A stretch of DNA of 64,000 bases from SYFY01 sp041752315. Its GTDB lineage: Bacteria > Pseudomonadota > Gammaproteobacteria > Pseudomonadales > Azotimanducaceae. Each line of letters starts with the position of its first letter. Within the stretch, counting starts at the first letter, position 1. Below the pieces are notes generated by a model, which searched no databases, was not told the DNA's origin, and saw only the letters and a program-made list of their open reading frames with translations. Both the position numbers and the translations under genes were made by a program. The stretch is from NCBI GenBank assembly GCA_041752315.1, contig JBGSHJ010000044.1:62001-126000 (forward strand), given 5' to 3'. Positions 9,270 through 17,771 of this stretch are shown in pieces.

Positions 9270-10491
9270 CCGGATCGGCCGTACTGACCTCTCCCGTCGC
9301 CGATGGTGGGACAGATGCCGGTGGAGACAGGAACGCTTCAAGTCTTGCCAATTGCTGCATGCCAGCGATCTGGATGGGATCGCTGCGCCACTCCCAGTCC
9401 CCCGGCGCCGCAGCAGGCTGTCCGGAAAGGCTGAGGCGCACCACGACCTCGACCTGCTGGGCAGCCGACAACGGATTGGCCGGATTCATCGAAGCCAGAT
9501 CATCGAGCCGCACCTGAAACGGCAGCATCGCCACAGGCCGCCGCTCAACTGCATAGGGCACTCCTCCACCGACGGGTCGCGCAATCACGAAGACTGTTGC
9601 CTCTGGAGCCGCGCCATCGGCTACCTGCACGTCCACCTCGATTGCCGGCAGTTCCGCCGGTACGTGCACACGGATCTGCTCCATGAAAGCGAGCAGCGTG
9701 GCACGGCTGTTGTCATCCCGCACCACACCCAGTGCCCTGTTCAGCAGCTGCAGTGAAGACTTGAAATCGCCACTGCGCGCATGGTGGACAGCCATCAACT
9801 GCAGCACCGGCACATTGCCAGGATCCCGTTCGAGTATCCTCTGCGCGATGGTCACACTCTGCTCATCCACCTCACCTTTCGCGGCCAGGTATCGGGCCTG
9901 CAGCCAGTAGGACTCGATTGCAAGATCATTGCCCACCAGTCCATAAGCCCGGGCAAACGCCTCTGCTGCACGCGGGTAACGCTGCTGCTTGAGCAGCACA
10001 TGACCGTACAGGTACCAGCTTTCTGCGTCGGCGGGACGAGCATCGACCCGGGTTTCGAGCACATCCAGCCATTTCTCGAGTGCGGGGTCATCATCGGCAA
10101 GTGCCAGCAGTGAGCGAGCTTCAAGCAACGTGTCAGCGGTCGGATCGCCAACCCTCAGATAAATGAATGCAGCGAGCACCGGCAGGAACAGGGCCAGCAC
10201 ATACAACGGCCAGCGGCCCTTGCCAGTCGCCTGGGCCGGTGACTGGTCCACCTGTGCAACATCATCAAGCAGGGCAGCGTCAAGTTCCCCACGCAATTCA
10301 GTGGCAGTGACAGCATCGGCGCCGCCGAGTTCAATCTCTCGCCCGAGTTCCTGCTGCCTCTGCCGATACAGATCAGCAAGTGTGCGTTGTCGATCCGTTT
10401 GAGACACCTGCCGTCTGGGCGGGATGAAAAACAGGAGGGCTGCCAGGGCTGCGAGCAGGAGACAGGCAATCAGCAACGCACTGTCACTCAT
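9259..10491 (-). CDS. ccmI: Cytochrome c biogenesis protein CcmI (CycH-like)
   Basis: Membrane-anchored TPR protein that presents apocytochrome c to the CcmF/H haem ligation complex. At 410 residues it has an N-terminal membrane helix (LLIACLLLAALAALLFFIPP) and a cytoplasmic loop of about 75 residues rich in heptads. A second helix (WPLYVLALFLPVLAAFIYL) follows, and then a periplasmic domain with TPR repeats (DAESWYLYGHVLLKQQRYPRAAEAFARAYGL; NVPVLQLMAVHHARSGDFKSSLQLL) and a C-terminal beta domain. It overlaps ccmH by 4 bp and is the last gene of the ccm operon. Confidence 0.93.
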   Translation of the reverse strand: MSDSALLIACLLLAALAALLFFIPPRRQVSQTDRQRTLADLYRQRQQELGREIELGGADAVTATELRGELDAALLDDVAQVDQSPAQATGKGRWPLYVLALFLPVLAAFIYLRVGDPTADTLLEARSLLALADDDPALEKWLDVLETRVDARPADAESWYLYGHVLLKQQRYPRAAEAFARAYGLVGNDLAIESYWLQARYLAAKGEVDEQSVTIAQRILERDPGNVPVLQLMAVHHARSGDFKSSLQLLNRALGVVRDDNSRATLLAFMEQIRVHVPAELPAIEVDVQVADGAAPEATVFVIARPVGGGVPYAVERRPVAMLPFQVRLDDLASMNPANPLSAAQQVEVVVRLSLSGQPAAAPGDWEWRSDPIQIAGMQQLARLEAFLSPPASVPPSATGEVSTADPEKT

Positions 10492-10943
10492 CGTTGATCC
10501 CTGGTGGCAATAGCATCCAGCCGGGCTTTTTCCTCATCGCTCAGCACGATGGTCGGCCTGTTCTTCGTGAAGCGGCGCATCCGCCAGATGCCAATCAGGA
10601 GTAACAGCAGGGGCAACAGCCAAAGCGCCGCTGTCCCCGCATTGAACGGCGGGTCATACAGGACAAAATCACCGTAACGAGCTACCAGAAACTCACGAAT
10701 CTGTGCATCTGTCTGCTGCTCCTCCACCAACAGCCGATAAACGGTCGCTCGCAGATCCATGGCGATGGGTGCGTCACTACCTGCCAGATTGGTGTTCTGA
10801 CATTTTGGACAACGCAGTTCGTCGATCAGCCCGTAGTAGCGTGCTTCGAGTGCCGGATCACTGAACTCATGGACTTCGACCGTGGAAGCGGACTGCAGCA
10901 CAGGACTCAACAACAACAGGACGAAGAGGATCATTCGAATCAC
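10488..10943 (-). CDS. ccmH: Cytochrome c maturation protein CcmH
   Basis: Periplasm-facing thiol protein that reduces the apocytochrome CXXCH motif before haem attachment. It is 151 residues, the short single-domain form, because the TPR part is the separate ccmI gene. It has a signal peptide (MIRMILFVLLLLSPVLQSAS), the active-site motif LRCPKCQ (Cys45 and Cys48) and a C-terminal membrane helix (ALWLLPLLLLLIGIW). It overlaps ccmG upstream and ccmI downstream by 4 bp each. Confidence 0.96.
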   Translation of the reverse strand: MIRMILFVLLLLSPVLQSASTVEVHEFSDPALEARYYGLIDELRCPKCQNTNLAGSDAPIAMDLRATVYRLLVEEQQTDAQIREFLVARYGDFVLYDPPFNAGTAALWLLPLLLLLIGIWRMRRFTKNRPTIVLSDEEKARLDAIATRDQR

Positions 10944-11482
10944 GATCCGGTCACCTTCATCTGCTCGAGCCGGGGGGCAATTTCTTCAGCCCACACCCGT
11001 TCGTTCACGTCGCCAACTCGTTTGTAGACGATGTTACCGGCTGCATCCAGAAGGAAACTCTCCGGTGCGCCGTAAACCCCAAGCTCCACACCGAGCCGAC
11101 CATCCCGATCCTGCAGATTGAAGCTATAGGGATCTCCATAGAGATCGAGCCAGCGTTGTGCTGCTGCCGGATCGTCCTTGTAGACAATTCCGACGATCTC
11201 CAGCCCTTCACGCTCCTTGAGTGTTTCCAGGAACTCGTGCTCGGCCTTGCACGTGGGACACCATGTTGCCCAGACGTTTACCAGCAGAGGCCTTCCCAGC
11301 AGCACGGTCTGATCAACCAGCACATCGTCCTGCCCAAGTCGCGGCGCGTTGAACCCGGGGAAGGGTTTGCCGACCAGCGGTGATGGCAATACGGCGCGGT
11401 CACCCAACTGAAACCCGACAAAGCCAACCAGCGCGATGACCAGGAAGACGGCCAGCGGCACAAAAAAACTCATGCGGTTCAT
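10940..11482 (-). CDS. ccmG: Thiol:disulfide interchange protein CcmG/DsbE
   Basis: Membrane-anchored thioredoxin-fold protein that passes electrons from CcdA/DsbD to CcmH and apocytochrome c. It is 180 residues. An N-terminal helix (FFVPLAVFLVIALVGFVGF) is followed by the acidic active-site WCPTC (Cys75, Cys78) in the context LLVNVWATWCPTCKAE. The cis-Pro region and the conserved YGAPE segment (GVYGAPESFLLD) are present. It overlaps ccmF and ccmH by 4 bp each, inside the ccm operon. Confidence 0.96.
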   Translation of the reverse strand: MNRMSFFVPLAVFLVIALVGFVGFQLGDRAVLPSPLVGKPFPGFNAPRLGQDDVLVDQTVLLGRPLLVNVWATWCPTCKAEHEFLETLKEREGLEIVGIVYKDDPAAAQRWLDLYGDPYSFNLQDRDGRLGVELGVYGAPESFLLDAAGNIVYKRVGDVNERVWAEEIAPRLEQMKVTGS

Positions 11483-13437
11483 GCAGCTCCTGCCAGGCCA
11501 GCCGGCACTGCATCACGTGTCCGGATCCGCTGATAACGTCGGTCGAGAATCGCCAGGCCCCCACCCAGCGCCATGATCAGCGCACCCAGCCAGATCCAGC
11601 GAACAAAGGGCTTGATGTGAACACGCACAGCCCAGCCGCCGTCCTCTATGGGCTCACCAAGGGAAATGTAGATATCCCGAAAGAAACCGGCATCGATGGC
11701 TGCCTCGGTCATCACGTTTCCACCCGCCAGATAACGTCGCTTTTCAGGTCTGAGCACAATATCCCGACCGTTTTCATGGACGATGAAGTGTCCTGCCTGT
11801 GCGACGTAGTTGGGCCCACGAGCCTCTTCAACACCGACAAACCGGATGGTCCTGCCGTACTGTTGCACTTCCGCACCAGGACGCATGGCAAGGTCTTTTT
11901 CCGAAGACAGTTCAACGGTGAGTGCCACTCCCACGACAGACATCGCAAAACCGATGTGCGCCGCGAACATGCCCAGATAGCCCAGCGAGGGACGATGTCC
12001 CTGACGCAGTTTCAGACCAAGGTCCAGCAGGTGGCTGGCCGTGATGCCGGTTGCCAGCACCACGGCGGTCACAGCCGCAATTCTGGGGATATCAAAACGA
12101 TCCAGCAGTGTGATCGCCGCGGCAAGACCCACCACACCCGCAATGATGCAAGGCCAGCGCAGTCGTGCACGCAGGCGATTGGCATCGGTGCGTTTCCAGT
12201 TGACTATCGGCGCCATGACCAGCAGCGCCGACAGCGCCAGCATCAGCGGGACAAAAAACAGATTGAAGTAAGGCTTGCCTACCGACAGCTTGTCACCGGT
12301 CACACCCTCATAACCGAGGGGCAGCAACGTGCCCAACAACACGACCGCCAGCGCCACCACAAAGATGATGTTGTTCTGCAGGATGAACGCGTCCCGGCTG
12401 AACCAGGTGAAGGTGGTGCGCGATTTCAGCTGCCAGGCCCGCACGCCGTACAGCGTGAACGACCCCCCGACCACAAGCACCAGGAACGCCAGGATGAACA
12501 CACCACGTTCAGGATCCACTGCAAACGCATGCACCGAGGTCAGCACACCTGACCGGACGATGAAGGCGCCGAGCAGGGACAGTGAAAAGGCAACGATGGC
12601 GAGCAGCAGGGTCCAGCTTTTGAACACACCGCGTTTTTCCGTGGCAGCGAGAGAGTGAACCAGTGCAGTGCCCGCAAGCCAGGGCATGAATGAGGCATTT
12701 TCCACCGGGTCCCAGAACCACCAGCCTCCCCAGCCGAGTTCGTAATAGGCCCACCAGCTACCCAGCGCAATACCCACCGTCAGAAATGCCCAGGCCATGT
12801 TGGTCCAGGGGCGCGACCACCGCGCCCAGGCGGTATCCAGCCGGCCGGATATCAACGCCGCAATGGCAAATGCGAAGGCCACGGAAAATCCCACGTAACC
12901 GACGTAGAGCATGGGCGGATGAATGATCAGACCAAAATCCTGCAACAGCGGATTGAGATCCGCGCCATCCGCCGGTACAAACGGCACATTTCGCTCGAAC
13001 GGATTGCTGGTGAAGATCAGGAAGGCCAGAAAGCCGACATTCATCAGCGCCATGACACCGATGACCGTGTGACGGAACAGCGTCGGCAGGTGGGCAGATC
13101 GCAGTGTCACCGCCAGCATCCAGCCCGCCATGATCAGCACCCAGAGCAGGAATGAACCTTCGTGCCCACCCCAGGTCGCACTGAGCTTGTAGGCTGCAGG
13201 CAACAGCGAGTTGGAATGCTGCGCGACATAACGGACGCTGAAATTGTCTTCAGCAAACGCCAGTACCAGCAAACCGAAGGCCAGTGCACTGAAAACAAAC
13301 TGGCCAACGACCAGCACCGGCAATACATACGCAGACCCGGCCAGCAGTCGGCTGCGTGATCCTATGCCAAGCAGGGCCATGGCAATCGCCAGGACAAACG
13401 CCAGGATGATGGAAAAATGCCCGAGTTCAACGCTCAT
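11479..13437 (-). CDS. ccmF: Cytochrome c haem lyase subunit CcmF
   Basis: Large polytopic membrane protein that, with CcmH and CcmI, ligates haem from holo-CcmE to apocytochrome c. It is 652 residues, the normal length, with about 15 hydrophobic segments. The tryptophan-rich WWD domain is clear (GSWWAYYELGWGGWWFWDPVE). The conserved WGGHEGSFLLW and the periplasmic His-containing loops (HSNSLLPAAYK; LIHPPMLYVGYVG) are also present. It starts at ATG 13437, 110 bp downstream of ccmE, the largest gap in the ccm operon. That gap carries a short tandem repeat. Confidence 0.97.
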   Translation of the reverse strand: MSVELGHFSIILAFVLAIAMALLGIGSRSRLLAGSAYVLPVLVVGQFVFSALAFGLLVLAFAEDNFSVRYVAQHSNSLLPAAYKLSATWGGHEGSFLLWVLIMAGWMLAVTLRSAHLPTLFRHTVIGVMALMNVGFLAFLIFTSNPFERNVPFVPADGADLNPLLQDFGLIIHPPMLYVGYVGFSVAFAFAIAALISGRLDTAWARWSRPWTNMAWAFLTVGIALGSWWAYYELGWGGWWFWDPVENASFMPWLAGTALVHSLAATEKRGVFKSWTLLLAIVAFSLSLLGAFIVRSGVLTSVHAFAVDPERGVFILAFLVLVVGGSFTLYGVRAWQLKSRTTFTWFSRDAFILQNNIIFVVALAVVLLGTLLPLGYEGVTGDKLSVGKPYFNLFFVPLMLALSALLVMAPIVNWKRTDANRLRARLRWPCIIAGVVGLAAAITLLDRFDIPRIAAVTAVVLATGITASHLLDLGLKLRQGHRPSLGYLGMFAAHIGFAMSVVGVALTVELSSEKDLAMRPGAEVQQYGRTIRFVGVEEARGPNYVAQAGHFIVHENGRDIVLRPEKRRYLAGGNVMTEAAIDAGFFRDIYISLGEPIEDGGWAVRVHIKPFVRWIWLGALIMALGGGLAILDRRYQRIRTRDAVPAGLAGAA

Positions 13438-13459
13438 TCAACAATTGTCCTTTGGACGC

Positions 13460-13491
13460 AGTGGTGCCACACAAAAGTGGTGCCACACAAA
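13460..13491. repeat. 16-bp tandem direct repeat between ccmE and ccmF
   Basis: AGTGGTGCCACACAAA occurs twice back to back (13460-13475 and 13476-13491). It is followed by a decayed third copy (AATGGTACCAA). The unit contains a small inverted repeat (GTGG/CCAC). It is the only sizeable non-coding gap inside the ccm operon. Confidence 0.7.
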
Positions 13492-13547
13492 AATGGTACC
13501 AAGGCGGAGTCGCGCCAATGGCAGGATAAAAGTCGACCCGATGTGAA

Positions 13548-13991
13548 TCATTCTGGCATGCGGGTCTCGACCGGCGCCGGTACGTGGATGTCGGCGAGTT
13601 CCGGAGGCATGTACTTCTCATCGTGTTTGGCGAGTACTTCCCGCGCCACAAACACGCCGTCTGTCTGCAGTTGTCCTTCAACGATGACACCTTGTCCTTC
13701 CCGGAACAGGTCCGGCAATATGCCTTCATACTGCACGGTGAACTCGGCACCCTTTCGGTCGGTCAGCACAAAACGGCTCACCAGCGCTTCCCGCTTCCAG
13801 CTGTTTTCAAGCACCATTCCCCCGGCCCGGATATTCTGCTCGATGGGTGCCTCGCGCGCCTGCACCTGATCCGGCAGATAAAACATGTTGAGGTTTTCAC
13901 CCAGCCCCTTGAGCACCAGCGCAATCGCTCCACCACTGCCGAGCAGGAGAAAGAGCACCAGAAACAGCCGACGTTTGCGAACCGCGTTCAT
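13548..13991 (-). CDS. ccmE: Cytochrome c maturation haem chaperone CcmE
   Basis: Periplasmic haem chaperone that binds haem covalently and hands it to CcmF. It is 147 residues from the ATG at 13991 (MNAVRKRRLFLVLFLLLGSG). The open frame extends upstream, but the ATG overlapping the ccmD stop by ATGA is the expected start. An N-terminal membrane anchor is followed by an OB-fold beta barrel and the haem-attachment motif AKHDEKY (His123, Tyr127; HxxxY type). The flexible C-terminal tail is short. It is in the ccm operon between ccmD and ccmF. Confidence 0.95.
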   Translation of the reverse strand: MNAVRKRRLFLVLFLLLGSGGAIALVLKGLGENLNMFYLPDQVQAREAPIEQNIRAGGMVLENSWKREALVSRFVLTDRKGAEFTVQYEGILPDLFREGQGVIVEGQLQTDGVFVAREVLAKHDEKYMPPELADIHVPAPVETRMPE

Positions 13992-14173
13992 GATTGACCA
14001 GACTCCTTGTATGCAGCGATGTCCGCCTCGATTTCCCGCGTCAGGCGCGCTGCCGACCAACGGGATTCAAGAACCAGCCCGACGAGCACTGCCAGCGAAC
14101 TGCCGTAGGCCAGCCAGACATAGAGACCGTGCCGGCCCATGGCCGCCCACTCGGCGATGGCTTCAATATTCAC
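13988..14173 (-). CDS. ccmD: Haem exporter protein CcmD
   Basis: Small single-pass membrane protein that helps release holo-CcmE from the CcmABC complex. It is 61 residues: a short N-terminal segment (MNIEAIAEWAAMGRHGLYVWLAYG), a membrane helix (SSLAVLVGLVLE) and a charged cytoplasmic tail (TREIEADIAAY). It overlaps ccmC and ccmE by 4 bp each. Size, topology and position identify it; sequence conservation in this family is low. Confidence 0.9.
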   Translation of the reverse strand: MNIEAIAEWAAMGRHGLYVWLAYGSSLAVLVGLVLESRWSAARLTREIEADIAAYKESGQS

Positions 14174-14919
14174 AGGCGCTTCCCGAACAGGTCGTTGACC
14201 CAGGCAGTGTCGCGCTCACGCCGCAGCACTTCTGTGCGCATCCTCCGGGTTATGACCCAGCCAAACAGACAGTACATGCCAACGACGTTGACCAGCAGTG
14301 GCGCCCACATCTGCATCGGCATGCTCACCCGCGTTACCGAAAAGGTCGAGCCCTGGTGCAGCGTTGTCCACCATTCGACCGAGTACTTGATGATGGGAAT
14401 GTTGATCAAACCGACGATTGCCAGTACCGCACAGGCCCGCCCTGCAGACTCTGCATTCGGAATGGCCTGTCGCAAGGCGTACAGCCCGAAATACAGGAAC
14501 AACAGGATCAAGGTCGACACCAGACGTGCATCGGTCCACTCCCACCAGGTGCCCCAGGTCGGGCGCCCCCAGACTGCGCCAGTGAACAGGCCCAGCACCG
14601 TGATCGCAATGCCAAAGGGTACGATGGCCACCATGGCGACATCCGCCATCTTCATCCGCCAGACGAGCAGCACAAACCCGGCAACACCGAGCATCATATA
14701 GGCGCTCTGGGCAAGGATCACGGTCGGCACATGTACGTAGATGATACGGAAGCTCTCACCCTGCTGGTAATCCGCCGGTGCAAACACCAGTCCCCAGGTC
14801 GTGCCAATGGTCAACAGCGTCAGAGCCGCTACGCCAAAGCCCAATTGCCAGGGCGCAAGCATGCCGTAGAACCAGCGAGGCGAGCCCAGTCGATGCCAGA
14901 GTGTTTTCAGGGGTCCCAT
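14170..14919 (-). CDS. ccmC: Haem transporter subunit CcmC
   Basis: Six-helix membrane protein that presents haem to CcmE. It is 249 residues from the ATG at 14919 (MGPLKTLWHRLG). The open frame reaches 15033, but that extension lies inside ccmB and is not membrane-protein-like. The tryptophan-rich signature WGRPTWGTWWEWTDARL and two conserved periplasmic His sites (YVHVPTVILAQ; WWTTLHQGSTF) are present. The start lies one base past the ccmB stop, so the genes are almost certainly cotranslated. Confidence 0.95.
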   Translation of the reverse strand: MGPLKTLWHRLGSPRWFYGMLAPWQLGFGVAALTLLTIGTTWGLVFAPADYQQGESFRIIYVHVPTVILAQSAYMMLGVAGFVLLVWRMKMADVAMVAIVPFGIAITVLGLFTGAVWGRPTWGTWWEWTDARLVSTLILLFLYFGLYALRQAIPNAESAGRACAVLAIVGLINIPIIKYSVEWWTTLHQGSTFSVTRVSMPMQMWAPLLVNVVGMYCLFGWVITRRMRTEVLRRERDTAWVNDLFGKRL

Positions 14920-14920
14920 G

Positions 14921-15592
14921 TCACTGCTCCAGGCTGATCCGCAGCGCTGAACCGACTGCAAACGGCGCGGAAGTAATGCTCGCCAGGCTGAGCGCAGCCA
15001 GCCAGTACAACTCGGCGAGTGCCGGCTCGCCATCCATCACCCGATTCACGGCACTGACCCCGAAGATGAGCACCGGGATCAGCAGTGGCAACACCAGCAG
15101 CGCAAGGATGGCACCACCACGCCGCAGGCCAACGGTCAGCGCCGCGCCAATGGCACCCAGGCAGGTGATGGTCGGTGTCCCGAGCAGCAGAGCCAGCATC
15201 AGGACCGGCAGCACCTCTGCCGGCAGATACAGCGCAAGACCAAACAGGGGTATGCAGACGACCATGGCAAAGCCTGTGACAAGCCAGTGCACAATAAGTT
15301 TGCCAAGGATGGCAATCCAGGGTGCGTCGGCCTGCAGGAACAGTTGTTCCAGTACACCATCATCAAAATCGCGACGAAACACGCCGTCCAGCGCCAGCAT
15401 GTTGGTGAGCAGGACCAGGGTCCAGAGCACCGCAGGTGCATGCACCCTCAGTATCTCCGGACGACCTTCAAGCGCCAGTGCAAACAAGGTCACCGACAGC
15501 AACAGGAAGATCAGTGGATTCAGTACATCCGTGCGGACTCTTGAAACCAGCAGGAATTCGCGGGACAGTTGGCCGCTCAGCAGATGCATCAT
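14921..15592 (-). CDS. ccmB: Haem exporter permease CcmB
   Basis: Membrane subunit of the CcmAB ABC transporter needed to release holo-CcmE from CcmC. It is 223 residues from the ATG at 15592, which overlaps the ccmA stop (ATGA); a GTG at 15604 would add four residues. There are six hydrophobic segments, among them LNPLIFLLLSVTLFALAL, WIAILGKLIVHWLVTGFAMV and ILALLVLPLLIPVLIFG. The family's conserved DDGVLEQL motif is present near residue 75. Confidence 0.95.
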   Translation of the reverse strand: MMHLLSGQLSREFLLVSRVRTDVLNPLIFLLLSVTLFALALEGRPEILRVHAPAVLWTLVLLTNMLALDGVFRRDFDDGVLEQLFLQADAPWIAILGKLIVHWLVTGFAMVVCIPLFGLALYLPAEVLPVLMLALLLGTPTITCLGAIGAALTVGLRRGGAILALLVLPLLIPVLIFGVSAVNRVMDGEPALAELYWLAALSLASITSAPFAVGSALRISLEQ

Positions 15593-16212
15593 GCCAGCGC
15601 ACACTCGTTCGACAGTTCAACAATCCTGGTCGCTGCAGCGATCGGCACATGACTGGCCACGAGTGCGCTGCCACCGGCTGCAACGTGGTCACGCAGGAGT
15701 CCATCAACACAGGTGATGCCGCTCGAATCAAGGGCAGTATAGGGCTCATCCAGCAACCATACCGGCGCGGCTCCCATCAACAGGCGCGCCAGGGCGACCC
15801 GACGTTGTTGTCCCGCCGACAGTCGCTCAACCGGTTGCCTGGACAACCCGCTTATCCCCAGCCTGCGCAGTGCGGCGAGGATCCGCGGTTCGTCGGCTGC
15901 GCTGCCTCCCAGACCGACATACCAGCGCAGGTTTTCGAGCGCTGACAAGGGGCCGGCCAGTCCGTTTGCGTGACCCAGATAGGCAAGCTTCGTGCTCGCC
16001 ACAAGCTGGCCTTGCATGGGCAGAAGTCCCGCCAGCGTGCGCAACAGCGTCGTCTTGCCACTACCGTTGGGCCCGCGCAGTTCCACGCACTCTCCGGCCG
16101 AAAGACACACCGACATGCCCTCGAACAGCACCCTTCGGTCGCGGGTGCAGGTCAGGGCTTCGACACTCAGAAGCGCTGTGACGAGTGGTCTGGGAAGTGG
16201 TTGCACGGACAA
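15589..16212 (-). CDS. ccmA: Haem exporter ATP-binding protein CcmA
   Basis: ABC ATPase that powers release of haem-loaded CcmE. It is 207 residues, a typical length. Walker A GPNGSGKTT is at 47-55, the signature is LSAGQQRRVALARL, Walker B is VWLLDEPYTALD and the switch His is in VASHVP. The start is uncertain: TTG at 16212 and GTG at 16206 are the upstream choices and neither has a strong ribosome-binding site. A TACAAT hexamer (16242-16247, minus strand) about 30 bases upstream could be the -10 box of the operon. It is the first gene of ccmABCDEFGHI. Confidence 0.94.
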   Translation of the reverse strand: MSVQPLPRPLVTALLSVEALTCTRDRRVLFEGMSVCLSAGECVELRGPNGSGKTTLLRTLAGLLPMQGQLVASTKLAYLGHANGLAGPLSALENLRWYVGLGGSAADEPRILAALRRLGISGLSRQPVERLSAGQQRRVALARLLMGAAPVWLLDEPYTALDSSGITCVDGLLRDHVAAGGSALVASHVPIAAATRIVELSNECALA

Positions 16213-16323
16213 GTCGGTAATTCAGACATCGAATGGCCCGAATTGTAACGGAACCGATTGGCGGGTGCTGGTGCTGAAGGAAGCAATCGACGGCAAGTCT
16301 GTGCGCCAGCAAACGCCGGTTGT

Positions 16324-16340
16324 GTCGCCGCAGCGGCGAC
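16324..16340. terminator. GC-rich hairpin after ppnN
   Basis: GTCGCCG-CAG-CGGCGAC forms a perfect 7-bp stem with a 3-base loop, starting about 25 bases past the ppnN stop in the direction of its transcription and upstream of the ccm operon. There is no T-run, so it is at most a weak or rho-assisted terminator. Confidence 0.35.
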
Positions 16341-16364
16341 GGACCTGCGCCAACGAAGGCAGGG

Positions 16365-17771
16365 TCAGTCGAGCGGAATCACCCGGTAACAGGGTTTGTA
16401 TTCACCGCTCAGCTTCATTCGGCCCTGGCGGACAAACTGCGCCAGCAGGTTATCCAGGGCGGCGACCAGATCGCCCTGGCTGCTGAGTTCGAAAGGTCCG
16501 TGTTTTTCGATCATGCGAATGCCATTTTCCTTGACGTTGCCGGTGACAATCGCCGAAAACGCCCGGCGAAGTTCCGCGATCAGTTCGTGCCTGGGCAGAT
16601 CGCGCGAGAGCCGCAAGGCGGCGACGCTCTCATGACTGACGATGAAGGGTCGCTGCTGCTCGCGGGGAATCTTCAGCAACCAGTTGAAGTAGTAGGCATC
16701 CCCGTCACGTCGCCGCTGCTGGCGGACCTTGCGCATGCATGCGGACATGTGCTCCCCCACTGCCTCGGCATTGCCGATGATGATCCGATAGTAACTGGCG
16801 ATGTCATCGCCGATCGCCAGCCGCAGGAAACGATCCAGTTCTGCAAAATAACTCTCGCTCCCGGGCGGCCCCGTAAACACCACCGGCAGTGGCAGGCCCG
16901 CATTGCGGGGATCGGTCACTATGCCGAGGATGTAGAAGATCTCCTCAGCCGTGCCAACACCGCCTGGAAAGATGAGAATGGCATGCCCCAGGCGTACAAA
17001 GGCCTCCAGCCGCTTTTCGATATCCGGAAGGACCACCAGGCGATTCACCATTGGATTGGGAGGCTCGGCCGCGATGATGCCGGGCTCCGAAAGGCCGATA
17101 TAGCGGCCCTCCTGGATGCGCTGCTTGGCGTGTCCTACGGCAGCACCTTTCATGGGTCCCTTCATGGCTCCAGGACCACATCCGGTACAGATATCGAGCG
17201 CTCGCAAACCCAGGTGATAACCCACTTCCTTGGTGTACTCGTATTCATCCCGACTGATCGAGTGCCCTCCCCAGCAAACCACCAGATTTGGCGGCTGGTT
17301 GGGTTCGAGAGCGCGGGCATGCTTGAGAATCTGGAATACTGAATCCGTCAGCAGTTCCGAATCAGCATCCTCATCGGCCAGCAGGTCGGAAAACTCGGTA
17401 CCGATGAAGACGATGTCCCGCAACACGGAAAACAGGTGCTCACGAATACCCTCAACCATCCGGCCACGAACAAAGGCCGATGCCGGCGCGCCATGAATGA
17501 CCAGCTTGAGGCCACGTGTACGGCGAACCACTTCGATCCGGAAGTCCGCGTAGGCGTCAAACAGGGCTTTGGCATCGTCCGTTTCGTTGCCGGTGTTGAG
17601 CACCGCAAGCGCACAACGCCTGAACAGGTCCATGAGATCCATGCGATGCGCGGTGTTGGTCAACGCCGCTACTTCGAGTTGCGACAGCACCTCCAGTGTG
17701 CCGCGGGGAGCGACCTGGGCGTTGATCTTGCCGTTGACCCGGGTGGCCGGAGGAATTGCGGAATCGTTCAT
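16365..17771 (-). CDS. ppnN: Nucleotide 5'-monophosphate nucleosidase PpnN (LOG family)
   Basis: Cleaves purine and pyrimidine nucleoside monophosphates to the base and ribose 5-phosphate; the E. coli homologue is stimulated by (p)ppGpp. It is 468 residues, against about 454 in E. coli. The LOG nucleotide-binding fold shows CTGCGPGAMKGPMKG (196-209) and the catalytic PGGVGTAEE (269-277). Extra N- and C-terminal domains, as in PpnN and unlike the small LonelyGuy proteins, are present. The ATG at 17771 shares its A with the TGA of the upstream TonB-dependent receptor (TGATG), implying translational coupling to a transport gene. Confidence 0.92.
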   Translation of the reverse strand: MNDSAIPPATRVNGKINAQVAPRGTLEVLSQLEVAALTNTAHRMDLMDLFRRCALAVLNTGNETDDAKALFDAYADFRIEVVRRTRGLKLVIHGAPASAFVRGRMVEGIREHLFSVLRDIVFIGTEFSDLLADEDADSELLTDSVFQILKHARALEPNQPPNLVVCWGGHSISRDEYEYTKEVGYHLGLRALDICTGCGPGAMKGPMKGAAVGHAKQRIQEGRYIGLSEPGIIAAEPPNPMVNRLVVLPDIEKRLEAFVRLGHAILIFPGGVGTAEEIFYILGIVTDPRNAGLPLPVVFTGPPGSESYFAELDRFLRLAIGDDIASYYRIIIGNAEAVGEHMSACMRKVRQQRRRDGDAYYFNWLLKIPREQQRPFIVSHESVAALRLSRDLPRHELIAELRRAFSAIVTGNVKENGIRMIEKHGPFELSSQGDLVAALDNLLAQFVRQGRMKLSGEYKPCYRVIPLD

